64,000 bases of DNA. It comes from Cupriavidus oxalaticus. GTDB taxonomy: Bacteria > Pseudomonadota > Gammaproteobacteria > Burkholderiales > Burkholderiaceae. The stretch is taken from NCBI RefSeq assembly GCF_004768545.1, contig NZ_CP038636.1, forward strand, positions 992,001-1,056,000, in the 5' to 3' direction. Both the position numbers and the translations under genes were made by a program. Below the pieces are notes generated by a model. That model worked only from the letters and a program-made list of their open reading frames with translations, ran no database searches and was not told the origin of the DNA. This document shows, one piece after another, positions 38,702-46,857 of the stretch (position 1 is its first letter; each line of letters begins with the position of its first letter).

Positions 38702-40072
38702 ATGACTACCCCCGATTGCGAAAGCCCGCTGCTGACCGACCTGTACGAGTTCACCATGATGCAGGCGTATTTCGACAGCGGCATGCACGATATCGCCAGC
38801 TTCGAGTTCTTCGTCCGCAAGCTGCCGCCGGGCAGGAGCTTCCTGCTGGCCGCGGGACTGGAACAGGTGCTCGCCTACCTGGAACGGCTGCGCTTCAGCG
38901 CGGACGATCTCGACCAGCTGGCGTCGACCGGGCATTTCAGCCCGGCGTTCCTGCAATCGCTCGCACACTTCCGCTTCAGCGGGGATGTCCAGGCCATGCC
39001 GGAGGGCACGGTGTTCTTCCCGGACGAGCCCATCCTGCGCATTACCGCGCCGATCCAGCAGGCCCAGCTGGTCGAAAGCCGGGTCATGAACCTGCTGCAC
39101 TACGAGACCATCGTGGCCAGCAAGGCGGCGCGCGTGGTGCTGGCGGGATCGGGGCGCATGCTGGTGGATTTCGGCCTGCGCCGCGCGCATGGTGCCGAAG
39201 CCGGCCTGCTGTCGGCCCGGGCCAGCTATCTGGCGGGGTTCACCGGCACCGCGACGCTGCTGGCCGGTGTGCGCTTCGCCATCCCGTCGTACGGCACCAT
39301 GGCGCATTCCTATGTGCAAGCGCACCTGGACGAGGGCGAGGCCTTCGCGTCGTTCGCGCGCTCGCAGCCCGACAACGCCACGCTGCTGATCGACACCTAC
39401 GACACCGAGGCCGCCGCGCACAAGGTGGCGGCACTGGCCGCGACGCTGCGCGCCAGCGGGATCGCCGTCAAGGCGGTACGCATCGACAGCGGCGACCTCG
39501 GCGAGCATGCGCGCCGGGTGCGCGCCATCCTCGACGGCGCGGGGCTTCAGTCGATCAGCATCTTTGCCAGCGGCAACCTGGACGAGTATCGCATTCGCGA
39601 TCTGGTGGCAGCGGGCGCTCCCATCGACGGTTTCGGGGTCGGCACGCGCATGAACACCTCGGCCGACGCCCCGTATCTGGATTGCGCGTACAAGCTGACC
39701 GAGTACGCGGGCCTGCCGCGCCGCAAGCGCTCGGAAGGCAAGGCAACCTGGCCTGGCCGTAAGCAGTCCTACCGTCGTTACGGCGCCGACGGCACCATGC
39801 TTGGCGATACGCTGACGATCGAGGGGGATGCCTGTGACGGTCTGCCGCTGATGCAGTCGTGCATGACGGGTGGCCGGCGTGTGGCGCCAGAGGTGCCGCT
39901 GCTCACCAGCCGGGCCTATGCCGCACAGCAACTGGCCGCGCTGCCTGTCGCCCTGCGCGCGCTGGAGCAGTCGGCGCCCTACCCGGTCACCGTCAGCACT
40001 GCCCTGCAAGACCTGGCGCGCGCTGCCGATGCGCTGACCGCGCAGGCCAGTCCGGCAGCGACGCCCCGGTAG
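38702..40072 (+). CDS. pncB: Nicotinate phosphoribosyltransferase
   Basis: A 456-residue enzyme that joins nicotinate to PRPP to give nicotinate mononucleotide in NAD salvage. Characteristic stretches are LLTDLYEFTMMQAYF, FFVRKLPPGRSFLLAAG, FGLRRAHGAEAGLLSARASYLAGFTGTA and VRIDSGDLGEHAR, FGVGTRMNTS. ATG 38702 fits family starts (MTTPD...LLTDLYE); an ATG at 38681 is an alternative. It begins within 25 bases of the chaperonin stop, so it is part of the same operon. NAD salvage in a low-oxygen survival operon fits the idea of keeping redox carriers supplied. Confidence 0.9.
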   Translation: MTTPDCESPLLTDLYEFTMMQAYFDSGMHDIASFEFFVRKLPPGRSFLLAAGLEQVLAYLERLRFSADDLDQLASTGHFSPAFLQSLAHFRFSGDVQAMPEGTVFFPDEPILRITAPIQQAQLVESRVMNLLHYETIVASKAARVVLAGSGRMLVDFGLRRAHGAEAGLLSARASYLAGFTGTATLLAGVRFAIPSYGTMAHSYVQAHLDEGEAFASFARSQPDNATLLIDTYDTEAAAHKVAALAATLRASGIAVKAVRIDSGDLGEHARRVRAILDGAGLQSISIFASGNLDEYRIRDLVAAGAPIDGFGVGTRMNTSADAPYLDCAYKLTEYAGLPRRKRSEGKATWPGRKQSYRRYGADGTMLGDTLTIEGDACDGLPLMQSCMTGGRRVAPEVPLLTSRAYAAQQLAALPVALRALEQSAPYPVTVSTALQDLARAADALTAQASPAATPR

Positions 40073-40095
40073 TGCGGCAAGGACGAATACCTGAG

Positions 40096-40752
40096 CTAGC
40101 CGGGCCTGACTTCGATCTGGTTGACGACCGCGCTGACGCCCGGTGCAGACCAGGCCGCTTCGAATGCCGCGTCGCGCTCGGCCAGCGTAGGCAGAGTGCC
40201 GGTCAGCGTCACCGCGCCATCCCTCACCGCCACGGTCACCTGGTCGACGTCGCCGACGGCCTGGCGTGCGATGGCCGCCTGGATCCGTGCCGCCACGTCC
40301 TGCGCGTCGGCACGAGGCCGGAGGGCAAGCGCATTGGTGACCCCGACCACGCCGAACAGTCCGGCCACGGCGTGCTCGGCGGCGGTGCGCTGGTAGTACC
40401 AGTCGACATCGCCGCTCAGGGTCACGACGCCGTGTTCGACCAGGATCCGGATACGATCGGCCGGCACCATCGCGTCCCAGGACAGCACGTTGGCCGCGGC
40501 GCGGGCAATGTCGGCATCGGTGCGGCGCGCATCGTCGGGCAGGTGAACGTCCAGTTCCACGGCCAGCGCCCGCACGCCGGCGATGCGCCTGACGGCTGCT
40601 TCCGCCGAGTACTTCTCGGCAAAGGTCCCAAGGTGCCCCGTCAGCGTGACGACGCCGTCCTGGACCTGGACCCCGATCTCGTTGCCATGGACCGCCGGAT
40701 CCCAGATCAGCGCCTCGGTCACGTCTTGCTGCAGCTGCCTGTCGCCCTTCAT
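40096..40752 (-). CDS. Three-BON-domain protein
   Basis: A 218-residue protein with three BON domains in a row, each with the pattern VxDGxVTLTG: VQVQDGVVTLTGHLGTF, ILVEHGVVTLSGDVDWYY and VAVRDGAVTLTGTLPTLAERD. There is no signal peptide, so unlike OsmY it probably stays in the cytosol. BON domains bind phospholipids or other hydrophobic surfaces. ATG 40752 has GAGGAGG six bases upstream. It is a clear paralogue of the gene at 58855. Last gene of the reverse group nitroreductase-phosphoribosyltransferase-BON. Confidence 0.9.
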   Translation of the reverse strand: MKGDRQLQQDVTEALIWDPAVHGNEIGVQVQDGVVTLTGHLGTFAEKYSAEAAVRRIAGVRALAVELDVHLPDDARRTDADIARAAANVLSWDAMVPADRIRILVEHGVVTLSGDVDWYYQRTAAEHAVAGLFGVVGVTNALALRPRADAQDVAARIQAAIARQAVGDVDQVTVAVRDGAVTLTGTLPTLAERDAAFEAAWSAPGVSAVVNQIEVRPG

Positions 40753-40778
40753 GGATGCCTCCTCGCGTATACGCGTCT

Positions 40779-41405
40779 TTACCGCCCTTTCAGACATGCC
40801 ACTACCTCCGCGTCCTCGACCTGCGAGAAGTCGCGGTAGAACTGGCCCACTGCCCGAAAGCCGGCTGGCGTCTCCAGGCACACCACCTCGTCTGCATAGG
40901 GCCGCAACAGCTCCAGCGTCCGCGGTGGCGCCACCGGCACTGCGCAAATGAGCCGCGCAGGCTTCTCCTCGCGGATGGCATGCAGCGCGGCTATCATCGA
41001 GGCACCGGTGGCCAAGCCGTCGTCCACGACGATAACCTGGCGTCCGGTGGCGCGGATCGGCTCCCGCCCCGGTGTGTAGGCAGCACGGCGCTGCCGCAGC
41101 ACTTCAAGCTGGGCTGCGCGCTCGCGGTCGATGTATTCGCTGTCGGCGCCGACCGCGGCGGCATAGGGTGTGAGATAAGTCCAGCCACTCTCGCCCACGG
41201 CGCCGATGGCGTACTCGGGGTTGCCTGGCGCGCCAAGCTTGCGCACCAGCACGACGTCAAAGTCTCCACCTAGCGTATCGGCAATGATGGCGCCCATCGG
41301 CACCGCGCCCCGGGGTACGGCCAGCACCAGTGGCCGTTCTCCAGCGTGGCCAGCGAGCGCACGGGCCAGCTGTTTGGCGGCATCGGCCCTGTCAATGAAT
41401 GGCAT
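40779..41405 (-). CDS. Phosphoribosyltransferase-family protein
   Basis: A 208-residue PRTase-fold protein with the PRPP-binding motif VIVVDDGLATGASM and an N-terminal RPLVLAVPRGAVPMG. This stand-alone type is common in bacterial stress loci and is often fused to a dienelactone-hydrolase-like domain such as that at 31680; substrate unknown. ATG 41405 is certain because GGAGGAGG lies immediately upstream. It is 26 bases before the BON gene in the same operon. Confidence 0.9.
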   Translation of the reverse strand: MPFIDRADAAKQLARALAGHAGERPLVLAVPRGAVPMGAIIADTLGGDFDVVLVRKLGAPGNPEYAIGAVGESGWTYLTPYAAAVGADSEYIDRERAAQLEVLRQRRAAYTPGREPIRATGRQVIVVDDGLATGASMIAALHAIREEKPARLICAVPVAPPRTLELLRPYADEVVCLETPAGFRAVGQFYRDFSQVEDAEVVACLKGR

Positions 41406-41437
41406 GGTCCTCCTCCTGTGCCTGCCTGGACGGCCGC

Positions 41438-42043
41438 TTACGCCGGATAGCCCACGCTCTGGGCCAGGATCACGCGCTGGTCGGGCTCCAGCCGCATGGC
41501 GGTGGCCAGCGCGCGGCGGTCCAGCAAGCCACGCGCCACCGTGGCCAGGCCCGACGCAGCGCAGAAGAGATAGACGTTCTGGCTGATATACCCCGTATCC
41601 AGCGCAGTATAGAACTGGCGCAGAGGCTTGTCGGTCTCGTCGAGCCTGGAGAGCCGGCTGACGTAGACGAGGTTCAATGGTGCCTCGGCAACATAGTCCT
41701 GCAGGCCGGTAGCCGCGCGCAGGTCTTCGCCGATGACCAGCCGAAGGCGCCAGTCCGGCGGTTCGAGCACGTACAGGCCGTCGCGCAGCGCCACGTACAA
41801 GTCGATTTCCTGCCAGTTGCGGGTCGAAGGTGCGGTGCGCAGGCCGGTGCCCGGGCGGTTGACGCCGAAAGCGGCCCACAGCAGGGACGACAGCAGCGCG
41901 TCATCCAGGCGCCGCGAGGCGAAGTGCCGGGTCGAGCGGCGCTGCTGCAGCGCGGTCAGCAGCGGCATGCCGCCTTCGGTCTGCGGGGCCGGCAGCTTCA
42001 GGTATTCCACGCCGGCTTCGGATAAAACGATGGGATGTGTCAC
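41438..42043 (-). CDS. Nitroreductase-family oxidoreductase (SagB/ThcOx-like)
   Basis: A 201-residue FMN-dependent nitroreductase-fold protein: LLTALQQRRSTRHFASRRLDD (FMN phosphate site), LLWAAFGVNRPGTGLRTAPSTRNWQEIDLYVAL and NVYLFCAASGLATVARG. The frame opens at TTG 42130, inside an FNR-like box, so the GTG at 42043 with GGAG at a good distance is the true start. Reductases of this type turn over flavin with NAD(P)H. First gene of the reverse group with the phosphoribosyltransferase and BON genes. Confidence 0.87.
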   Translation of the reverse strand: MTHPIVLSEAGVEYLKLPAPQTEGGMPLLTALQQRRSTRHFASRRLDDALLSSLLWAAFGVNRPGTGLRTAPSTRNWQEIDLYVALRDGLYVLEPPDWRLRLVIGEDLRAATGLQDYVAEAPLNLVYVSRLSRLDETDKPLRQFYTALDTGYISQNVYLFCAASGLATVARGLLDRRALATAMRLEPDQRVILAQSVGYPA

Positions 42044-42409
42044 GTCGTGCTCCAGAAGGACGGGGGTCGGCACGGCCCCTCTGGGATTACCGTAGGCGGC
42101 GAGCGGGCGCTGCCATTTGGGATGGATCAAAGGAACGCCTGTTTGCGCGTGGGAGGTAGAAGGACATCTTCAGTTTCGGGTTCCTGATCGGCTTTGTCGC
42201 GCTGGTGGTCCGGCCACAATGCGCAGGCCACCGTCCACGCGCCCCCCGTGCTCTGCCAAACGCACGCCACGGCATGGCGATCCCCACGCCGTCCCACGCA
42301 CTGCGCGCTCCTTGCGATACGTCAATTCCCGCCAGGACCACCCTCCTAGACTTAACCAGACCTGCGCGCCCCTGGGGCAGCCCAGCCGCTTGACTATAGG
42401 AGTCGCACC
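42044..42409. other. Control region between nitroreductase and the repeat block
   Basis: Holds the FNR-like box listed separately and a possible forward promoter for the small frame at 42410. No protein-like frame is supported. Confidence 0.5.
42117..42130 (-). promoter_or_regulatory. FNR-like box for the nitroreductase operon
   Basis: On the reverse strand TTGAT-CCAT-CCCAA, eight of ten consensus positions, with TACGGT at 42094-42089 as -10 at class II distance. Its position rules out the upstream TTG as the nitroreductase start. Confidence 0.62.
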
Positions 42410-42550
42410 ATGCCAGACCAGACCGATCCCGCCTTCGAACTCGCGCGCTGCGCCGAGCAGTCCGCCCTGCGCGTATGGCTGCGTTGGGATGAATCGCGCC
42501 AGATGCTGCACGCGCGGAAAAGTTACCTGGTAGAAAGGCCGGCCATTTAG
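42410..42550 (+). CDS. Short protein frame (46 residues) ending inside the 196-base repeat
   Basis: ATG 42410 has a very good AGGAG at seven bases, so ribosomes probably start here. The protein (MPDQTDPAFELARCAEQS...) has no known family. The last 13 residues lie in the 196-base direct repeat, so a longer original gene was probably cut when the repeat was placed here. It is likely a remnant 5' end; a true small protein is also possible. Confidence 0.4.
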   Translation: MPDQTDPAFELARCAEQSALRVWLRWDESRQMLHARKSYLVERPAI

Positions 42551-42702
42551 CGCCCGAGCTCGCCTCACACGGCAAAGCGAAAATGGCCGCTGTGCAACAC
42601 GATGTGCCGCGCACCTGTCATCTCGAACAGCGCTCCCGCGACGCGTTCAATGTCCTGGCGGTTGCTCATGAATGCCGGTAGCAAATCTTCACTGCGGTAC
42701 GA
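42507..42702. repeat. 196-base direct repeat, copy 1
   Basis: By eye identical to 45609-45804, same orientation, 3102 bases apart. The copy holds the last 45 codons of the DUF1488 gene on the reverse strand. It abuts the PhaC relic. Confidence 0.92.
42565..42702 (-). pseudogene. 3' fragment of a DUF1488 gene (within the repeat)
   Basis: The reverse strand repeats exactly the last 45 residues (SYRSEDLLPAFMSNRQD...) of the complete DUF1488 gene at 45667. Upstream of 42702 the sequence is unrelated, so only the tail was copied. Confidence 0.85.
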
Positions 42703-42721
42703 ACGGCGGGCAGCACCTGCA

Positions 42722-43891
42722 ATGAGAATCGATGACCGGACGCAGCCGCCCAGCCTGGCGGCCATGCCGGAATGCGCGCCGCAGCCCGCCATGCCGGCGC
42801 AAGTCTGGCTGGACAAGCAGATCCGCGCCAGCCTGGCCCGCGCCACCGGCGGCCTATCGGTGATCTCGGCGAGCCTGGCCGGGCTCGACTGGGCACTGCA
42901 GCTCGGCATCGCCCCCGCAAAGGTGGTGCAGGCCTGGCAGGTGTGGCTGCAACACAGTATCGAGGATTCACCACGGCTGTTGCCGACCACGGCCGAGCCC
43001 CCATCCGTCGATGTCAGCGATCAACGCTTTGCCGATGCTGGCTGGCAGGACTGGCCTTATCGTTGCTGGCGCGATGCGTTCATGCGCAACGAGGCCTTCT
43101 GGGAGTCGCTGACGCAGGATATCGACGGCCTGTCGCGCCATCACCAGCACATCGTCGCCTTCTGTGCCCGGCAATGGCTTGACCTGTTCGCACCGGGCAA
43201 TGTCTGGTGGATGAACCCCACTGTCGCCAGCGCCGCCTCGAGCACTTTCGGCGCCAACTTCCTGCAAGGGGCCCATCACTGGCTGCAGGACGCCAGTGAG
43301 TTGCTGTCGGAGTTGCCCGGCCTGCCCGCCGGGCGGCCCGCGCTGGAGTATTTGCCCGGGCGCGACGTGGCGCTGACACCCGGCAAGGTGGTGTTCCGCA
43401 ACGCGAACCGCGACACCACACGCCTGCCTTATCGGCTGCATTCCGAATGCTTGCACAAGCTGTTCCTGGGCAACGAACTGGCCACTGGCAAGCTGTGCGT
43501 CGGCGGGCGGCCGATCGCCCTATCTGACCTCGACCTGCCGCTCTTCGTGGCCGGCACCGAGCACGACCACGTCTCGCCCTGGCGCTCCGTCTACAAGCTG
43601 CACTTGCTGACCCAGGCCGAACTGACCTTCTTGCTGACTTCGGGCGGCCACAACGCGGGCATCGTGTCGGAACCAGGCCACCCGCGCCGGCGCTACCATG
43701 TGTACACGAGATTGGCAGCCGCGCCTTACCTGAGCCCGGAGCAATTCCTCGACATGGCTGAGTACCGCGAGGGTTCCTGGTGGCCGGCGTGGCATGACTG
43801 GCTAGTGGCCCACTCGACAGAGCGCTGCACGCGACAAGCGCCGGCCCGGGATTTAGCGGACGCCCCTGGTGCCTACGTACTGGAACCCTAG
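42722..43891 (+). pseudogene. PHA synthase (PhaC-family) with internal deletion that removes the catalytic Cys
   Basis: Residues 1-220 are a PhaC N-terminal part (LARATGGLSVISASLAGLDWALQLG, SRHHQHIVAFCARQWLDLFAPGN, YLPGRDVALTPGKVVFRN). The sequence then jumps to the C-terminal end (LHSECLHKLFLGNELATGKLCVGGRPIALSDL, GTEHDHVSPWRSVYKLHLL, SGGHNAGIVSEPGHPRR). The central lipase-like box with the catalytic Cys (GYCLGG in the family) and about 190-200 residues are missing, in frame. The Asp of EHDHV and the His of GGHNAG remain. The family is about 560-600 residues; this is 389. It cannot polymerise. ATG 42722 is the likely start; no clear ribosome site. Confidence 0.85.
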
Positions 43892-43982
43892 ATGCTCGAA
43901 GGACTGGAACAGATAAGCCCTCTGAAGTAAAGGCTTCGCGAACCCCTTACGAGAGGAGCATGCAAGAGAAGAAGGATGGAAC

Positions 43983-45380
43983 ATGACCGTGCCCCAATCG
44001 CATGGCCGGGCTCGCGCGCTTCATGCGCCCTCTGCCCTGGGCCCCGACGTACGACCGCGCGAAGTATGGGCATGGGCCATGTATGACTTTGCCAATTCCG
44101 GCTACACCACGGTGGTCATCACCGCGCTGTTCAATGCCTACTTCGTCGCCGTGGTGGCCGGCAATGCCCCCTGGGCCACGCTGGCCTGGACCGCGGCACT
44201 TTCTCTTTCCTATGCACTAGTGGTGCTCAGCGCGCCGCTAGTCGGCGCCTATGCCGACCTGCGCGCAGCCAAGAAGACACTGCTTGCCGTGACGACGGCG
44301 GGTTGCGTGGTGTTCACCGCCCTGCTCTATTTTGCACAGCCCGGCACCCTTGGTCTGGCCATCCTGTGCGTAGTGCTGTCCAACTTCTTCTTCAGCAGCG
44401 GCGAAAACCTGATCGCCGCTTTCCTACCGTCGCTTTCTACTCCGCGCGCCTTGGGTCGGGTATCGGGCTGGGGGTGGAGTCTTGGCTATATCGGTGGCCT
44501 GGTCACGTTGGGCCTATGTCTGCTCTATGTCAACTGGGCGACCGCCCGGGGCCACGTCGCCAGCCAGTTCGTGCCCGTCACCATGCTGATCACGGCGGCC
44601 ATCTTTGCCCTGGCGAGCCTGCCGACCTTCCTGCTGCTGGGCGACCGCGGCGCGCCGCAGATCGCTGTGGCCGCACCGGCTGGCGAGCAGGCCATCGGCG
44701 TAGCCTGGGCCCGAGTATGGCAACGCCTGAGCCAGCTGCGGCAGTTCCGGGACCTGCGCCGCTTCCTGCTGTGCACCCTGTTCTACCAGGCCGGTATCCA
44801 GGCGGTGATCACGCTGACCGCCATCTACGCCAACCAGGCCATGGGTTTCAGCACGCAGCAGACGCTGACCCTGGTGCTGGTGGTCAACCTGACGGCAGCG
44901 GCTGGCTCCTTGCTGTTCGGCCATGTGCAGGACCGGATCGGGCACGTGCGCGCCATTGCCCTGACGCTGCTGGGCTGGATCCTGACCATCCTGCTGGCGC
45001 GCGCCGCGCGCGACGCGCCGCTGTTCTGGCTTGCCGCCAATGTGGCCGGCCTGTGCCTGGGCGCCGCCCAGTCCGCCGGACGGGCCATGGTGGGGCTGCT
45101 GGCCCCGCCCTCGCGCGCGGCCGAGTTCTTCGGGCTGTGGGGCCTGGCGGTCAAGCTGGCCTCGATCGCCGGGCCGCTGACCTATGGCATGGCAACCTGG
45201 CTGACGGGCGGCGATCACCGACAGGCGCTGCTGGTCACCGGCAGCTACTTCGTCGTCGGGCTGGGCCTGCTGTGCAGGGTCAACACCGGGCGAGGGCGGC
45301 AGGCTGCCCTGCGCGCTGAGCGCAAGGTGGGAATGGAGACCGGCAACGGCGTTGCTACTGCCATTCCCCCTTGCCAGTAA
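43983..45380 (+). CDS. UMF1/Atg22-like MFS transporter
   Basis: A 465-residue major facilitator of the UMF1 family with about twelve helices. The family start is clear: REVWAWAMYDFANSGYTTVVITALFNAYFV; further conserved parts are SAPLVGAYADLRAAKK and GAAQSAGRAMVGLLAPPSRAAEFFGLWGLAVKLASIAGPLTYG. Substrate unknown; vacuolar relatives export amino acids. ATG 43983 is preceded by AAGAAGGATGGAAC. It sits between the two copies of the 196-base repeat. Confidence 0.9.
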   Translation: MTVPQSHGRARALHAPSALGPDVRPREVWAWAMYDFANSGYTTVVITALFNAYFVAVVAGNAPWATLAWTAALSLSYALVVLSAPLVGAYADLRAAKKTLLAVTTAGCVVFTALLYFAQPGTLGLAILCVVLSNFFFSSGENLIAAFLPSLSTPRALGRVSGWGWSLGYIGGLVTLGLCLLYVNWATARGHVASQFVPVTMLITAAIFALASLPTFLLLGDRGAPQIAVAAPAGEQAIGVAWARVWQRLSQLRQFRDLRRFLLCTLFYQAGIQAVITLTAIYANQAMGFSTQQTLTLVLVVNLTAAAGSLLFGHVQDRIGHVRAIALTLLGWILTILLARAARDAPLFWLAANVAGLCLGAAQSAGRAMVGLLAPPSRAAEFFGLWGLAVKLASIAGPLTYGMATWLTGGDHRQALLVTGSYFVVGLGLLCRVNTGRGRQAALRAERKVGMETGNGVATAIPPCQ

Positions 45381-45666
45381 TGCCATTCACCAGGCCCTCT
45401 ACTCGAATTCACGCATGTGAACAAACGCCGTCGCCGAGCGAGAGCTTCCATCTTCTCGCCCATTTGAGGGCCATATACCGTTGGCCAGCAACCTGCCGTA
45501 CCTGTCTTTGACGGGCTGTATCTGACGCGTCGGGGAGGTGTCAACGCCCTCCAAGCGGACACGGTCATCAAGGGCTGTACGGCCGATACATCGCCGCACT
45601 TACGCGAATGCACGCGCGGAAAAGTTACCTGGTAGAAAGGCCGGCCATTTAGCGCCCGAGCTCGCC
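45381..45666. other. Spacer with the 5' side of repeat copy 2
   Basis: No gene seen in 45381-45608. From 45609 repeat copy 2 begins. The sequence before copy 2 is unrelated to that before copy 1. Confidence 0.5.
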
Positions 45667-45804
45667 TCACACGGCAAAGCGAAAATGGCCGCTGTGCAAC
45701 ACGATGTGCCGCGCACCTGTCATCTCGAACAGCGCTCCCGCGACGCGTTCAATGTCCTGGCGGTTGCTCATGAATGCCGGTAGCAAATCTTCACTGCGGT
45801 ACGA
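45609..45804. repeat. 196-base direct repeat, copy 2
   Basis: Identical by eye to 42507-42702. This copy overlaps the 3' end of the complete DUF1488 gene, so it is the likely source copy. Confidence 0.92.
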
Positions 45805-45945
45805 CCGCGCGCCGAAATGATCTTCAAGCGCCTCGGCTGTGATCTCATAGGTTGCCGGCGAGCCGTCTACTTTCGCGGCGCACTGCAGGCTTGGGCCGGT
45901 CGGACAATAATCCGGCATCTCGCCGGCAAAGTCGATCTTATGCAT
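45667..45945 (-). CDS. DUF1488-family protein
   Basis: A 92-residue protein with the DUF1488 pattern: an N-terminal beta part (MHKIDFAGEMPDYCPTGPSLQCAAKVDGSPATYEITAEALEDHFGA) in which ITAEALEDHFGA is typical, followed by a helix (LLPAFMSNRQDIERVAGALFE). Function unknown; common in Burkholderiales stress regions. Start at ATG 45945; the best ribosome-like GGAGG is rather far away. It follows uspA on the reverse strand by 37 bases, so they may be co-transcribed. Confidence 0.78.
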   Translation of the reverse strand: MHKIDFAGEMPDYCPTGPSLQCAAKVDGSPATYEITAEALEDHFGARSYRSEDLLPAFMSNRQDIERVAGALFEMTGARHIVLHSGHFRFAV

Positions 45946-45982
45946 AGTCTCTGGCGTACTGCCCTCCAAAGTCTGTGCCTGC

Positions 45983-46435
45983 CTACGCCTCCTCGGCGCG
46001 GACAAGCAGTATGGGGCGAACCGACTTGCTGACGACGTGCTCCGAGACCGAGCCCAGCACCATGCGCCGCACGCCACGATGGCCGTGAGTGCCCATTACG
46101 ATCAGGTCCGCGCTCCAGTGATCCGCTTCCTTGACGATCGCCTCGGCAATCTTCGCAGGGGTGCCTGGCGTCTCGGCCAACCTGCTGCTCCAGCGCACGC
46201 CGGCGGCACTCAGCCGCTCGCCGGCGCGAGCCAACACCTGCTTGCCGTAGGCAATAATGTCGGCCATCAGCCACGGCCGGTCGCCCGAACTGACCTCGAG
46301 AAGCAGGTCGCTGTCGTCAACGACAAACATGGCGCTGACTTCGGCATGAGTGACCAGCGCCATGGACACTGCCTGCTCCAGGGCATTTAAGGATGAGCGG
46401 CTACCATCGATGGCTAGAAGAATTCGGCGGTACAC
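45983..46435 (-). CDS. Universal stress protein UspA family
   Basis: A 150-residue UspA-fold protein: RRILLAIDGSRSSLNALEQA at the start and the ATP-binding motif GTHGHRGVRRMVLGSVSEHVV near the end, so the ATP-binding subtype. The frame opens at 46510 inside an FNR-like box, so GTG 46435 with CGAGG upstream is the better start. UspA proteins accumulate in growth arrest and low oxygen. Confidence 0.9.
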   Translation of the reverse strand: MYRRILLAIDGSRSSLNALEQAVSMALVTHAEVSAMFVVDDSDLLLEVSSGDRPWLMADIIAYGKQVLARAGERLSAAGVRWSSRLAETPGTPAKIAEAIVKEADHWSADLIVMGTHGHRGVRRMVLGSVSEHVVSKSVRPILLVRAEEA

Positions 46436-46857
46436 GGCGACCTCGGCTGCGGCTATGGTTCTTTCCAAAGTAGCGGTCGCAACGATATGAAGGTTGATGC
46501 CAGTCAACAAATCCCTAAAGTCCCTCCCGCCGGTGGGCTGGGAATTCGGACCGGGGCAACGACATGCGCAGGCCCACCCGTCTTCATGCGGCCAGGCGCG
46601 GTGGGCAAGTGGTAGACGGCGCTTCGCCGCGATTCAATGCGACAGCAGCAGCGGCATCGCGTCCGCCTGCCGTTAAGCTGCCTTGTGGGGGCTTGCGTTG
46701 GATCAACTCACGGCGTCGTTTGACCACTAGTGTGAATGCGTCAGTCGCTCGCGAGCGCTGTTCAGCACCCTTGGAAGCTTCCCGGACGTTATCCGTACCA
46801 AGCGGAACCTTGGCCTTGCTTAGGCGTCGGCATAAATCCGCCGAGAAGGAGTAGCAC
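46436..46857. other. Control region between divergent uspA and ppsA
   Basis: Contains the FNR-like box for uspA and a weaker TTGCG-TTGG-ATCAA at 46693-46706 toward ppsA. No protein-like frame. Confidence 0.55.
46494..46507 (-). promoter_or_regulatory. FNR-like box for uspA
   Basis: TTGAT-GCCA-GTCAA, nine of ten consensus positions. On the reverse strand a TACTTT at 46472-46467 lies at class II -10 distance, and the uspA GTG is at 46435. Confidence 0.68.

Noticed and set aside
38651..40009. 452-codon reverse frame over pncB
   Set aside because: Arg/Gln/His-rich shadow of the clearly coding forward gene.
42602..42721. In-frame extension of the PhaC relic into the repeat
   Set aside because: The added part is the antisense of a DUF1488 gene copy, not PhaC.
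46494..46510. TTG/ATG starts of uspA upstream of GTG 46435
   Set aside because: They lie in the FNR-like box and would place the promoter inside the gene.
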